In this document: positions 23,665 through 32,513 of the stretch, in pieces
Numbering within the stretch: the stretch's first letter is position 1
How the letters are laid out: the number at the start of each line of letters is the position of its first letter
Source of the DNA: Jejubacter sp036620675
GTDB lineage: Bacteria; Pseudomonadota; Gammaproteobacteria; Enterobacterales; Enterobacteriaceae
Strand: one strand, 5' to 3'
Assembly: GCA_036620675.1 (NCBI GenBank)
Contig: JAZHEE010000039.1
Length of the DNA stretch: 37,052 nucleotides
Made by a program: the position numbers and the translations under genes
Notes under the pieces: generated by a model
The model's input: the letters and a program-made list of their open reading frames with translations, nothing else
Database searches by the model: none
Told to the model about the DNA's origin: nothing

Positions 23665-25200
23665 ATGAAAAAAAAGTAGAAAGACAATAGCAGTCAACAC
23701 CATCGTCCCCGCGATATTAGTTGTTATCCTATCATCTGGAATGGCCTTACGTCAGCTAGAAAGAGATACCGCATCTACAGCTAACATTATGATTAATCAT
23801 ATTGATCATGTCACATCTATTGCTCGGAACGCAGCCTTAAATACTGGAAAAACTGATGCTAAGTCGTGTCACCCCCCCCTAAAAAAATAACTGAAATAGG
23901 AGCATTCACTCCATACATTCGCAGTGTAGGAATAATTAGGGATGATATATTGATATGTTCTTCTATTACGGGATCCTGGCAACAGACTGTATCTAAAATT
24001 TTCATAGTATCTGTTTCTGCACCTTACGGAAGTCTAAAAATAAATGCAATAAAAGGTACCAGTAGTGAACCAGGACATGTAGTCATAATTTATGCGTTAG
24101 GTATGAGTAATCACGTAACTGCTTTCAGCGTAGTGGATGCATTATATTTCACTGACCTAATAGATTCGCTTTATAATGTAAATAATCAGGAACTGCAGTT
24201 GCAATTTAGTGATGGTCTAATTATCACTGGAAACAAAGAGAATAGTAGGCGCACACCATTTTTTAGATCAGCGTTCGATTCTAATTATAGTCAGGCACGC
24301 ATTCAGGTCCTAACGCCTTTATTATCACTTAGCCACTATATTATCCATAATCTGCTATTTCTTGCGCCAATAACCTTTTTATTGACTTTGGGTGGTGTGT
24401 ATCTAAGGCGCCGATGGATTTTAAGGAAAACTTCTTTAGGGGATGAAATTAGTAAGGGTATTACTGAAGGTGAATTTTCTGTCCATTATCAGCCAATCTG
24501 TAAAACAGAATCAGGAATGTGTATCGGTGCAGAAGCATTGATGTGCTGGGAACGTTTCGACGGCAAAACTATATCACCGGAGATATTTATTGGAGAGGCT
24601 GAAGAAAAAGGAATGATAATAAAACTAACACAACATCTTTTTCGCCTGATTGAGAATGATGTGAAGCACTGGAAAATAAATGCTCCATTTCACCTTGGTG
24701 TAAATATTGCTCCATCTCATCTCGCTGACAGTACATTCATAAATGATGTTCTCCGACTCAGGAGATCTTTAGAAACATCTTTTTGCCTAGTACTGGAAAT
24801 CACTGAACGTAGCATTGTTGAGGATACAATCACTGCTTCTAAAAAATTAAGCGATCTTCGTCAGAAAGGATGTAAGGTAGCTGTAGATGATTTTGGAACC
24901 GGTTACTGTTCATTAAATCTACTTCAAGGTTTACCAGTGGATTATCTTAAAATAGATAAATGCTTTATCGACACGATTACATCAGCAGGAACAGACACCC
25001 CGGTATTGAATACTATTATAGATCTAAGTAATCGCATGGGTTTTAGTACAATAGCTGAAGGCGTCAGCACAACTGATCAGTCAAATTGGTTGAATGATAA
25101 TAATGTTCCTTACGCTCAAGGTTATCTTTATTCAAGACCTATGACTGGAAACGATTTCTATCAGTGGTATAGAAAAATAGTAACAAGCTTAGCGCGATGA
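23665..25200 (+). pseudogene. CSS-motif/EAL cyclic-di-GMP phosphodiesterase, out of frame at two homopolymers (possibly phase-variable)
   Basis: The EAL part (frame open from 23866) has the full catalytic set: GAEALMCWE, LGVNIAP, LEITERS, VDDFGTGYCSL, YLKIDK, IAEGV and AQGYLYSRP. It should hydrolyse c-di-GMP. Before it come a transmembrane helix (APITFLLTLGGVYL) and a periplasmic part with the CSS motif (ILICSS), as in PdeC/YjcC-type enzymes. The N-terminal helix and first CSS-domain half lie in another frame (AVNTIVPAILVVILSSGMAL ... DAKSCHP). The ATG at 23665 is followed by A8 and then hits a stop after four codons. A7 there plus C9 instead of C8 at 23872-23879 would give one uninterrupted protein of about 511 aa. 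As written it is off or a pseudogene; the GTG at 23866 could still give a truncated product. Confidence 0.8.
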
Positions 25201-25834
25201 AAGTAGAAAAGAAAAAATAAACTTAGGATATATTTTTTCTAAAACACAACATATGCAGATATATTCCTAGAAATATACACATTGTATGAATAGAATTATC
25301 GATTTCATTCTGAGCATGGATGCTTTTCAAGCTATTAACCTAGTGTTGTAATTAAATTCTCATGACTTTAACAGAAATAGAATCCTTTCGCAACATCCAC
25401 ATAAAATAGTGAAGAAACACAGAAATATATCTAAAGCATTTTACAACAAATGGGTTTCCTTTACACAGAGGCAAATTAACAGTTCGTTTTTAAAAAGGCA
25501 ATGCAGGTTAAAATAATTGCAATTGTGATTGTGATTGTGATTGTGATTGTGATTATCCCACACGCAATTTAAAGATAATTGAGTTGAGATGCAACAAGAA
25601 TAAAAAAATTTAGTGCAGCAATTACTCCAAAAAAAAATTTACTGAAATAGATTTCAGATTCTGAATTTGAATCTGAACGCTATTACTAGCATAAACGCGC
25701 GATGCTTTTCAAGCCTTTCATATAATCGCTGATGAATATGATGATAACTTTGGATTAATGCCTTTTGTATTTTAAGACAAACAGGAGATACATTCTTTAA
25801 AAGAATGATATTATAAAGAAAAAGGAGATTAAAG
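25201..25834. other. AT-rich intergenic region with repeats
   Basis: No gene is supported. It holds a hexanucleotide tandem repeat (25525-25554), a 9-bp perfect inverted repeat TTCAGATTC/GAATCTGAA at 25653-25661 and 25669-25677 (spacer 7), and a motif AGTGCAGCAATTACTCC at 25612-25628 that reappears inverted near 36800. AAAGGAGATTAAAG ahead of 25835 is a strong ribosome site. Confidence 0.5.
25525..25554. repeat. Hexanucleotide tandem repeat, five copies of GTGATT
   Basis: Five exact copies in succession, preceded by AATT and ended by ATCCC. It lies about 280 bp upstream of the 97-aa gene and 325 bp after the EAL gene. Copy number may vary by slippage; no coding frame uses it. Confidence 0.9.
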
Positions 25835-26128
25835 TTGAAAACTAAACAATATGACTTTTTCATTAAATTCCAAAAGTGTAGTGGTGAAGACTTTATTGTG
25901 AGAGTATCTGAAATAACAATGATTGAATCCTTGGGAAATATTACAATATTGTATTTAAAAAGGTATGATACTAGCTTAAAGGTAAAAAATAAATTCAATG
26001 AAATCGAAAGCTTGTTAAATGTTGTTTTTGATATACCAGATGAAACCTTGAATGAAGAAAAGAATATGAACAACATTGTGATTAGTTATTCAAAAGATAA
26101 ACAGAGCTTTATAAAAAACCCTGTTTAA
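25835..26128 (+). CDS. Small protein (97 aa), unknown; weak LytTR-like pattern
   Basis: A TTG start (MKTKQYDFFIKFQKCSGEDF) is chosen because GGAG lies at the right distance and no ATG is available before residue 28. The central pattern VSEITMIESLGNITILYLKR followed by a Lys-rich strand and FNEIESLL resembles the LytTR DNA-binding fold (I..IES.GN.T..YL), but the match is by eye only. It is Lys-rich and AT-rich like the rest of the block. It converges on the fimbrial operon and shares its terminator. If it is DNA-binding it may control the island. Confidence 0.6.
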   Translation: MKTKQYDFFIKFQKCSGEDFIVRVSEITMIESLGNITILYLKRYDTSLKVKNKFNEIESLLNVVFDIPDETLNEEKNMNNIVISYSKDKQSFIKNPV

Positions 26129-26138
26129 GTTAATATTT

Positions 26139-26167
26139 TAGCGGTTGAAAGTTGCTTTCAACCGCTA
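26139..26167. terminator. Strong bidirectional terminator between convergent genes
   Basis: A perfect 13-bp stem (TAGCGGTTGAAAG and its complement) with loop TTG is flanked by AT-rich runs on both sides. It would end the 97-aa gene on the plus strand and the long fimbrial-regulator transcript on the minus strand. Confidence 0.88.
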
Positions 26168-26175
26168 TATTTAGA

Positions 26176-27828
26176 TTAATTTTTAATTTTGATAGAGGTG
26201 AAATCAGGATTTAGCTGAGGAAAAAATTCAATATCAGAAATGTCATCCTCATGCATAAACTTATATTCCTGCATAAACAAAGGAATGATAGATTGTGATT
26301 TTAACAATAACTTAAAAGCTTTTTTAAAATAAAAGTCATACCTTCCTATTTTTAATTTCGCTATTTTTGAAAGGAATTTATTTATTCTTTCACGAACCAG
26401 AAAGTGAAAAAAAACATCAAAGCATATATTATTTCTATAAAACTCCTCTAAGGAAAATGAAGGGTATGATGAAAATTGAAAGAAACCAATCAGCAAATCA
26501 TATCGTTCCCATTTTATATTATCTAGATACCAGTGAGAATCTTGAATTGGTATTAGAGATAATTTACATCCCCTATAGTTAAAGCATTGTTTCAATTTAT
26601 TCGCAAAACTCTCAATTAGTGGAGTTTGATAGTAAGCAAGAGTCAAAGCTGGGGGCAAACAGTGATAACAATCCTCGTTATAATTTTCGTAATAGATGCC
26701 ACTGAATAATTCATCAATATCTGATGCATGATTTTGTATGTTGTGATTTTTTTGGGATAATATACTTGTAAAATTGTGTATGAATTTTGAGTGGTTTGAT
26801 GTAATTCTAGGCGAGTTGTCATTGACACAAAGAAAAGCTAATGCATCTGATTTTATGTGCTTGCAATTGAGGTCAGAATCGACATACCTAAGATTAGAGT
26901 TAGCCGAAAGCATAACGGTCGAAGCCCAATCAAGTGCTTTTCTGAAACTGATATCATAATGAACTTGATCTACTTGAGACAAACAACCATTTGCAGTAAA
27001 TTTGTGGAAAACTACGCTTTCGCTGCAAAACTTAACACATTTAAATGGTCCCATACCAATCATGAAATTATTTGGATGACTAAAAGAATAGAGCGGATTT
27101 GCTAAACGTAATGGTAATAATGAGTCAGGTTGCGATAAATTAAAATGGATAATATTTTTATCTTTGATTACCTCAGTGACATATGGCATTCCTTTTGATT
27201 TTATAAAACCATCAACAGCACTATAAAGTTGAGATGGTTCAAGACGACTACCATCATGCCAAATTAAGTTCTCATTTAAATAAAAAGACCAAGTCAGTCT
27301 ATCTTTTGACTCCCTATAATCAACACAAATTCCGGGCTGAATAGAGTTGTTCTGTGATAAGAACTTAGTTAAACCAACATAGGTCATTTGCATAAGATGC
27401 ATTTCAGTTCTGGGCAAAAACTGCCCAGGAAAAAAAGGCATCAAAGGTCTATAAAAGGGAATAGTTATACAGTTCCTGATATCTTTCAATTCTGCAGTTA
27501 AAGATGTATCTGAATATTTATAAGATAATTTTGAAATAGACATGCAAGAATTTTTCGTATCAAGAAGCGCTTCTATTCCGTGCCTGTCGAGCCTACAACG
27601 CAGAAAACCTAAATTTCCTCTACCTGGCTTACCTGTCCAACAAACCCATCCTAAATCAACCATTTTGAATAGCTGAACACGAGCATAACGCGAAGAACAA
27701 ACTAGAACTTTGGCGATGTCATTAATAGAAACCCTAACAGTTGTTGTTTTATATTCCTTGAGAAGGCGAAGATATCGATTCAAAATTGAACAATACTCGC
27801 TATTGTTGATAATAGTTTTGATTTTCAT
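26176..27828 (-). CDS. SgrR-like regulator: N-terminal HTH plus solute-binding-like domain
   Basis: At 550 aa it has the length and plan of SgrR. A winged-helix start (residues about 20-85: VSINDIAKVLVCSSRYARVQ, then FKMVDLGWVCWTGKPGRGN) is followed by an extracellular-solute-binding (SBP_bac_5) type domain with the usual LTWSFYLNENLIWHDGSRLE. No signal peptide, so it is cytoplasmic. In E. coli SgrR senses sugar-phosphate stress and activates sgrS; divergence here is large, so the ligand is unknown. It is the last gene of the fimbrial run, 38 bp after the LuxR-type gene, ahead of the terminator. A solute-binding-type regulator ending a fimbrial operon is unusual. Confidence 0.82.
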   Translation of the reverse strand: MKIKTIINNSEYCSILNRYLRLLKEYKTTTVRVSINDIAKVLVCSSRYARVQLFKMVDLGWVCWTGKPGRGNLGFLRCRLDRHGIEALLDTKNSCMSISKLSYKYSDTSLTAELKDIRNCITIPFYRPLMPFFPGQFLPRTEMHLMQMTYVGLTKFLSQNNSIQPGICVDYRESKDRLTWSFYLNENLIWHDGSRLEPSQLYSAVDGFIKSKGMPYVTEVIKDKNIIHFNLSQPDSLLPLRLANPLYSFSHPNNFMIGMGPFKCVKFCSESVVFHKFTANGCLSQVDQVHYDISFRKALDWASTVMLSANSNLRYVDSDLNCKHIKSDALAFLCVNDNSPRITSNHSKFIHNFTSILSQKNHNIQNHASDIDELFSGIYYENYNEDCYHCLPPALTLAYYQTPLIESFANKLKQCFNYRGCKLSLIPIQDSHWYLDNIKWERYDLLIGFFQFSSYPSFSLEEFYRNNICFDVFFHFLVRERINKFLSKIAKLKIGRYDFYFKKAFKLLLKSQSIIPLFMQEYKFMHEDDISDIEFFPQLNPDFTSIKIKN

Positions 27829-27866
27829 TTAATTGCAATCTTTCATGTAAAAAATAATACTACCAT

Positions 27867-28466
27867 CTATTGAGTTGACATAAGTTGCTTAAGGTTAATC
27901 TCATTGCAAAATAATATCTTTTCCTGCTGTTTTGATATTTTAAATGCTCTTCGGATAGCGATACGATGGTTGCTGACAGTCTTTTCATTGATACCTAATA
28001 TTTGTCCAATTCTTTTATTGTTGATTTTTCTGTTTATAAGTGTAAGAACTTGTTTTTGACGATTTGTAAGTGTAACTGCTTTAGTGCAATTATCGTAAAA
28101 TGATACTGAACTTATTAATTTGTTTAATTTTTCTCGAAGTTTAACGACTGGAGAATTTATATTTAAAGTATGTAAAAAAGGGTGTAAGAAGGTTTCGTTG
28201 AGCCTGTCATCATGAATAATAAAAAACTTATTCAAATCGTTCTTAGAGATAAGTTCTGTAGAATGAAAAGATAAATATGCCAAACACTCTGGCGTATTAA
28301 AAACCACAATAATTAGATCGTATCTGGAGTAGTCACTTTCAGATATTACTGTCTTCAGAGAAGCGAAAGTTAAATTCGCAGACCAGTCAACAATATTAAT
28401 TAGATACTTAATTGCTTGATTAGTGAATACATCATCACTTATAACAATAATATTTTTCGATTTCAT
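27867..28466 (-). CDS. LuxR-type HTH regulator with a receiver-like N-terminal domain
   Basis: This 199-aa protein ends with a GerE/LuxR helix-turn-helix: LTNRQKQVLTLINRKINNKR followed by IGQILGINEKTVSNHRIAIRRAFK. The N-terminal 120 or so residues (MKSKNIIVISDDVFTNQAIK) have an alternating receiver-like pattern with D at positions 11 and 12, but no clear phosphorylation site or switch Lys, so it is probably a pseudo-receiver. Fimbrial regulators such as FimW or MrkI are of this general type. It starts 27 bp after the adhesin stop and is likely co-transcribed. Confidence 0.82.
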   Translation of the reverse strand: MKSKNIIVISDDVFTNQAIKYLINIVDWSANLTFASLKTVISESDYSRYDLIIVVFNTPECLAYLSFHSTELISKNDLNKFFIIHDDRLNETFLHPFLHTLNINSPVVKLREKLNKLISSVSFYDNCTKAVTLTNRQKQVLTLINRKINNKRIGQILGINEKTVSNHRIAIRRAFKISKQQEKILFCNEINLKQLMSTQ

Positions 28467-28493
28467 TTAACTTGTTACCTGTTTAATTTTTAA

Positions 28494-29438
28494 CTATTGA
28501 TGGCTCACAACTAGTGATGCAGAAGCTTTAAAACTTCCGGTAGGAACCTGATCATAAGTAGCTGTATCAGGTAGTACAGGAGTAAAACTAAGAGACGCAG
28601 TAGCCGAACCCTTCGTCATCTTTAAGGTTTTCTTACTATTAAAATTCATGATATCACCATTCCAACGTGTTACAACGCCGAGATTTTTCTTGTTTGTCAG
28701 AATTGCGTTTTTATTCCAAGAAGCTATACTGGATGGTTTCAAAACCACATCTAAATCCATGGTATCTGAACCATTACATTTAATATTTAATGGTTTCGTG
28801 ATTGTATATCGTGAAATACCACTTGCTCGTAATTCACTTCTTTCTATGTTACCGAAACTTACATTAATAGGATCGCCAGATAAAACATCGCATGTTGACG
28901 TAGTTATGTTAACATCATTAGCAGAGTAAAAGTTCCAAACATAACCTTGTTTGTAGGAAGGATCTCGACTATTACCTTGAATAAAATTAATTTTACCTAA
29001 ATAATCCCCAGCCTTAATTCTGAATGGTTTGTTAAGTGTACTTAATTCAAAGAATAAAGTTACCGGTATTGTTCGGCTTTGTTGCGATTTTAAATCATTG
29101 AATACCTGAATTTTAGGTATTGGCGTACGATAATCTGTGCCTGAAACGGTCACTCCACTATTTAATCCGGAGAAAATAGACTGGTTTAAGGTTATCCCAT
29201 TCGTATCAATCCACATATAATCGACCCAATTTGGATCAACAGAGTCATTCTTGCAAGTAATTTGCTGACTCAAATTTACTATAGTATTTTTGCCTGTCGT
29301 TAAATTTGACTGTACAGTTACATAAACTGATGCAGAACCACCATCCCAACCGATTGAACCAAACTGACCTTTACAGGTATAACCGAAAGTAAAATTAGAT
29401 ATGAATAACAAACTAAGAATCAAAATTTTAGACTTCAT
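28494..29438 (-). CDS. Two-domain fimbrial tip adhesin
   Basis: A 314-aa exported protein: signal peptide MKSKILILSLLFISNFTFG, then an N-terminal receptor-binding region (residues about 20-180) beginning YTCKGQFGSIGWDGGSASVY. The C-terminal pilin domain (about 185-314) opens with STCDVLSGDPINVSFGNI, has a second Cys in NIKCNG and ends ASASLVVSHQ. Size, place at the distal end and the extra N-terminal domain fit PapG/FimH-class tip adhesins. The lectin part is not close to any I know, so the receptor cannot be predicted. Donor-strand acceptance through the pilin domain would place it at the tip. Confidence 0.85.
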   Translation of the reverse strand: MKSKILILSLLFISNFTFGYTCKGQFGSIGWDGGSASVYVTVQSNLTTGKNTIVNLSQQITCKNDSVDPNWVDYMWIDTNGITLNQSIFSGLNSGVTVSGTDYRTPIPKIQVFNDLKSQQSRTIPVTLFFELSTLNKPFRIKAGDYLGKINFIQGNSRDPSYKQGYVWNFYSANDVNITTSTCDVLSGDPINVSFGNIERSELRASGISRYTITKPLNIKCNGSDTMDLDVVLKPSSIASWNKNAILTNKKNLGVVTRWNGDIMNFNSKKTLKMTKGSATASLSFTPVLPDTATYDQVPTGSFKASASLVVSHQ

Positions 29439-29451
29439 AAATATTCCTGCA

Positions 29452-30009
29452 CTATGGATATTCTATTTGAAATGTCGTAACGGCTTTAAAATCACCATAA
29501 CGAATAGTTCTGTAATTTATTGCTGATGGTTCCGCTTGGACAAAAGCTCTAAAATTAAGAAGGTTTGTACCGGTTCCAAGCTTTGCTTTTGGTGTCAGCT
29601 TATTAATAGAAACAGCATCACCATTCTCATCTTCTAAACCAATGGCTATTCCAGAAGCCGGACCGCTCGACACCTTCAAAAAACCTGGGAGTTCATTACT
29701 TTCATCTCCAGAAAACATCACTTGGACTTGATCTGAGATCGATGTGTCACAAGAAAGCAATCGAATAGTAAAACTTTGTGAGTGAGTCTTGGAGTATTTA
29801 TATAAATATTTATCAGGTATAGTACCAAACTCTACATTTATTTCAGATGAGTTAACATCCAATTCGCAGGGCTCTTTAACTAACTCACCTGTGAATATCA
29901 GGTTATCTTTTAATGATACCGTTTCAGCATATAAAGCAGGAGAAGGCATCATCAAATAAATGAAAAACAAAAAATGATATTTATCCTTAATAAATTTAAC
30001 ATATCCCAT
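29452..30009 (-). CDS. Minor fimbrial subunit (185 aa)
   Basis: A pilin-fold protein with signal peptide ending ALYAE, then an N-terminal donor strand (TVSLKDNLIFTGELVKEPCE) and the Cys pair at EPCEL and LLSCD. It ends FQIEYP with the penultimate aromatic that chaperones recognise. The segment ELPGFLKVSSGPASGIAIGL closely parallels the major pilin and PapE-type tip fibrillum subunits. It lies 13 bp before the adhesin gene. Probably a tip-fibre or adaptor subunit. Confidence 0.82.
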   Translation of the reverse strand: MGYVKFIKDKYHFLFFIYLMMPSPALYAETVSLKDNLIFTGELVKEPCELDVNSSEINVEFGTIPDKYLYKYSKTHSQSFTIRLLSCDTSISDQVQVMFSGDESNELPGFLKVSSGPASGIAIGLEDENGDAVSINKLTPKAKLGTGTNLLNFRAFVQAEPSAINYRTIRYGDFKAVTTFQIEYP

Positions 30010-30017
30010 GGTAAATC

Positions 30018-30548
30018 CTATTGGTAATCAGCAATCAAGGTTGTTACTGAGTAGAAAAAACCAGTTTTGATATTTTCGCTTTTCAATAACACTGGCACGG
30101 CCTGTAATTTTGGCAAATCAGAAAATGAGACTTTTAAAGGTTTATTGATCTCTAATGGTGTTGCATTTTGATATATTTTTATCCCGACGTCATCGACGTT
30201 TGTTTTCAAAACTGCATTATCGCTCGTTACAGCATTCCCTTTTAAAGTAATATATAGTTGCCAGGAAGAATCTGTAGCTTCACATGTTACACGGTATGGG
30301 ATATCTTTAATGTAATTTTTGCCATCAACCTTATTAATGCTAACAGTTTCAAATCTTATTTCAGTCCTCTTATTTTCATTAATAATACATGGAGGTATTC
30401 GCAATGTTCCATGAAAAGTCACATTAACATTATCTCCTGTAGCCTCTGCATTTGCTATATTCGCATGAGATGAGATACAAAAAAGTATAATCAGCAAAAC
30501 CTTACAATGACTAATATTAAAGTGAGTATATTTTTTTTGTTTGATCAT
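30018..30548 (-). CDS. Minor fimbrial subunit, PapF-like (176 aa)
   Basis: Signal peptide to about residue 34 (ANIANA), donor strand (DNVNVTFHGTLRIPPC) and the Cys pair at RIPPCI and RVTCEA; C-terminus TTLIADYQ. The GTLRIPPCIINENKRTEIRF stretch resembles the PapF group, which joins the adhesin to the tip fibre. Eight bases separate its stop from the next start, so translation is probably coupled. Confidence 0.8.
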   Translation of the reverse strand: MIKQKKYTHFNISHCKVLLIILFCISSHANIANAEATGDNVNVTFHGTLRIPPCIINENKRTEIRFETVSINKVDGKNYIKDIPYRVTCEATDSSWQLYITLKGNAVTSDNAVLKTNVDDVGIKIYQNATPLEINKPLKVSFSDLPKLQAVPVLLKSENIKTGFFYSVTTLIADYQ

Positions 30549-30557
30549 ATATACTCC

Positions 30558-31073
30558 TTAGTTATATGACACTTTTAGTGTGGCTGTAGCATTAAACTCT
30601 TGACCATTTTTAAAACTAGCATTTTTATCTTTTATCAAAACAGCATAAAGCTTAGGCATGTTTGCTATATCAAAATCAAACCATTTGTTTACCGAGATAG
30701 ATGTATTATTTGCATATAGCTTGATTCTTAAACCTTTCACATCAGTGTTGAGAGCAGAACTATCAAAAAAATTTGTTGTTCCACTAAATTGCATTTGAGT
30801 TTTTTTTCCATCTGGATCTCCATTACAAGTTAACTTATAACTGATTTCTTTTTTATAGCTTTCATTGGAAATATTATTTATGTATACATCACCAAATTCT
30901 ATAGAAATAGGATTTTGTCCTGAGAACTTACATGCAGCTGTTGCTACAATAGTCCCACTTATACTAACATCAATGTTGCTAGGACTAATCGTTGCTTCAG
31001 CATAATTAAAAACCATATAATATAATGCAAAAAATGAGCGAAAAATTGTTCTACTTATTTTATACATTTTCAC
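30558..31073 (-). CDS. Minor fimbrial subunit, PapK/PapF-like (171 aa)
   Basis: It has a signal peptide ending near NYAEA, donor strand (SNIDVSISGTIVATAACKFS), Cys pair at ACKF and LTCNG, and C-terminus TATLKVSYN. ISIEFGDVYINNI is typical of PapK-type adaptors. The gap to the downstream subunit is nine bases and to the upstream one four, as in a tightly packed operon. It probably nucleates or links the tip fibre. Confidence 0.8.
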   Translation of the reverse strand: MKMYKISRTIFRSFFALYYMVFNYAEATISPSNIDVSISGTIVATAACKFSGQNPISIEFGDVYINNISNESYKKEISYKLTCNGDPDGKKTQMQFSGTTNFFDSSALNTDVKGLRIKLYANNTSISVNKWFDFDIANMPKLYAVLIKDKNASFKNGQEFNATATLKVSYN

Positions 31074-31077
31074 GCCC

Positions 31078-31686
31078 TCACTTATAGTCGATCACAAAAC
31101 TCGAAGTAGCAATGAAATAGCCTTTTGATATTTCATTGCTCGTTTTGATAAGTTGTACATGATATACGATCTCGTTGTAACCTAGCATCAAAAAAAGGGG
31201 TTTCGAACTAACTCCCATTTTGATGTCTCTATATTTCTCGTCTGAAATTTTAAGGCCTACGCCATGAACTCCTTTCACCAAAATAGTATCATCATCCGAC
31301 TCTACTAAAGTGGAAAAAAAACTGACATCAACAATAGGTTGTAATGAGTCCCAATAATAATTTCCCGTAAGATAATCCTTTTTTTTAGCCCCACCGTTCG
31401 TACATCCATGCAGTTTAATCAAAAAGGGGATAGGCTCGCTACGATCGCCTACCTTTTTAAAAGTTGAAGATGTAATTTCTCCCATATCAATAAATACATT
31501 TTCAGATTCAAAATCAATCCAGCATGTTCCTTCCGTTAGATAGCCAATAACATTGAGTTTTCCATTCAGTCCTTCAACGCTAAAGTTACTTGCAAATGCA
31601 TTAGTGATTGTGAAGAAAAAAAAGGCACAAAATTGCAATATTTTATTGTTTTTAAAATTCATAAATTGAGCATTTATTTTCATCAC
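31078..31686 (-). CDS. Fimbrial subunit, PapJ-position (202 aa)
   Basis: Longer than its neighbours, with a signal peptide to about residue 33 (TNAFAS), donor strand (FSVEGLNGKLNVIGYLTEGT CW) and Cys at TCWID and HGCTN. The C-terminus SFVIDYK is pilin-like. It follows the chaperone gene directly, the place of papJ in the pap operon. An acidic loop (ESDDDTILV) replaces the usual ELPG stretch. Exact role is uncertain; a rod or adaptor subunit is most likely. Confidence 0.75.
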   Translation of the reverse strand: MMKINAQFMNFKNNKILQFCAFFFFTITNAFASNFSVEGLNGKLNVIGYLTEGTCWIDFESENVFIDMGEITSSTFKKVGDRSEPIPFLIKLHGCTNGGAKKKDYLTGNYYWDSLQPIVDVSFFSTLVESDDDTILVKGVHGVGLKISDEKYRDIKMGVSSKPLFLMLGYNEIVYHVQLIKTSNEISKGYFIATSSFVIDYK

Positions 31687-31725
31687 TTTTGCGCCTTGCT
31701 ATTGTTAGTTAGGTTGACTGAATAA

Positions 31726-32466
31726 TTAACCTTCTTTCATATCCGTTACAATACAGTTATCAGTACTGCAATTGAATATTAATTTAGGTCTTCCACCAAA
31801 GTCATTTATAAATGTTAGTACTGGATTAGAACCCAATGCTGAGGACTTTCCTGTTAAATATGAACTAGATTTAGGTTCGACCATTATTGGGTCAAATCCA
31901 TTTACAGGTTTGCCATCAATACTATTATATACTGCTGCTAAAGTCACATAATAGGGTGTTGGATTAATTACCTTAACTTTCCCACCTTCCTTTTTCAATG
32001 ATATTTTCTTTTGCCATGGATTATCTAACAAAGACCTATCGGCGAATAATGTCTTTGGTCTGTAAAAAAGCTTTATCCTTGTCTGTAGAGCTATTTGTAG
32101 AGTATTGGGCTTGTTACTTCTTGGCGGTATCTCCCTGAGATTTAGGTAAAACACTGACTCTTTATCTTGCGGTAGTTTTTGATCTATATTTAGACCCTGA
32201 ATTTTCACCTGCCCTTTACCTCCACCTTCTATCCTTTGTAAGGGAGGAAGAGCTGTTAATGGATCATTAATTTTTTTTCCATTACTATCTTCTATCCAGA
32301 CTTGAGCTAAATATGGTAGCTCTTTATTTTGGTTTGAAATATTCAAACTCACTGACTTTTCACTTCCATTATAAATTACTCTAGTTCTATCGAGTGCTAT
32401 CGCTGACCATGCATTAATCGAGATTGATGACATCATCAAAAATGATATAACATTAATTTTTTTCAT
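31726..32466 (-). CDS. Periplasmic fimbrial chaperone, PapD/FimC family
   Basis: A 246-aa protein with signal peptide MKKINVISFLMMSSISINAW-SA and two Ig-like domains. Conserved chaperone residues are visible: Arg in IALDRTRVIYNG and Lys in TRIKLFYRPKTL, which anchor the subunit C-terminus, and the alternating hydrophobic G1 strand NTLQIALQTRIKLFYRP. The second domain has NPTPYYVTLA. The loop between F1 and G1 is short (FGS type), as for rod-forming pili. It caps subunits until the usher takes them over. Intact, 48 bp after the usher stop. Confidence 0.92.
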   Translation of the reverse strand: MKKINVISFLMMSSISINAWSAIALDRTRVIYNGSEKSVSLNISNQNKELPYLAQVWIEDSNGKKINDPLTALPPLQRIEGGGKGQVKIQGLNIDQKLPQDKESVFYLNLREIPPRSNKPNTLQIALQTRIKLFYRPKTLFADRSLLDNPWQKKISLKKEGGKVKVINPTPYYVTLAAVYNSIDGKPVNGFDPIMVEPKSSSYLTGKSSALGSNPVLTFINDFGGRPKLIFNCSTDNCIVTDMKEG

Positions 32467-32513
32467 TTATTTCCTCAGCTAAAGCTTTAAAATTAAAACA
32501 TACCTTACAATGA

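Noticed and set aside
25654..26076. A 140-codon minus-strand ORF opposite the 97-aa gene.
   Set aside because: It is the antisense of the TTG-started gene for most of its length, lacks a ribosome site and crosses the inverted repeat; treated as a shadow.
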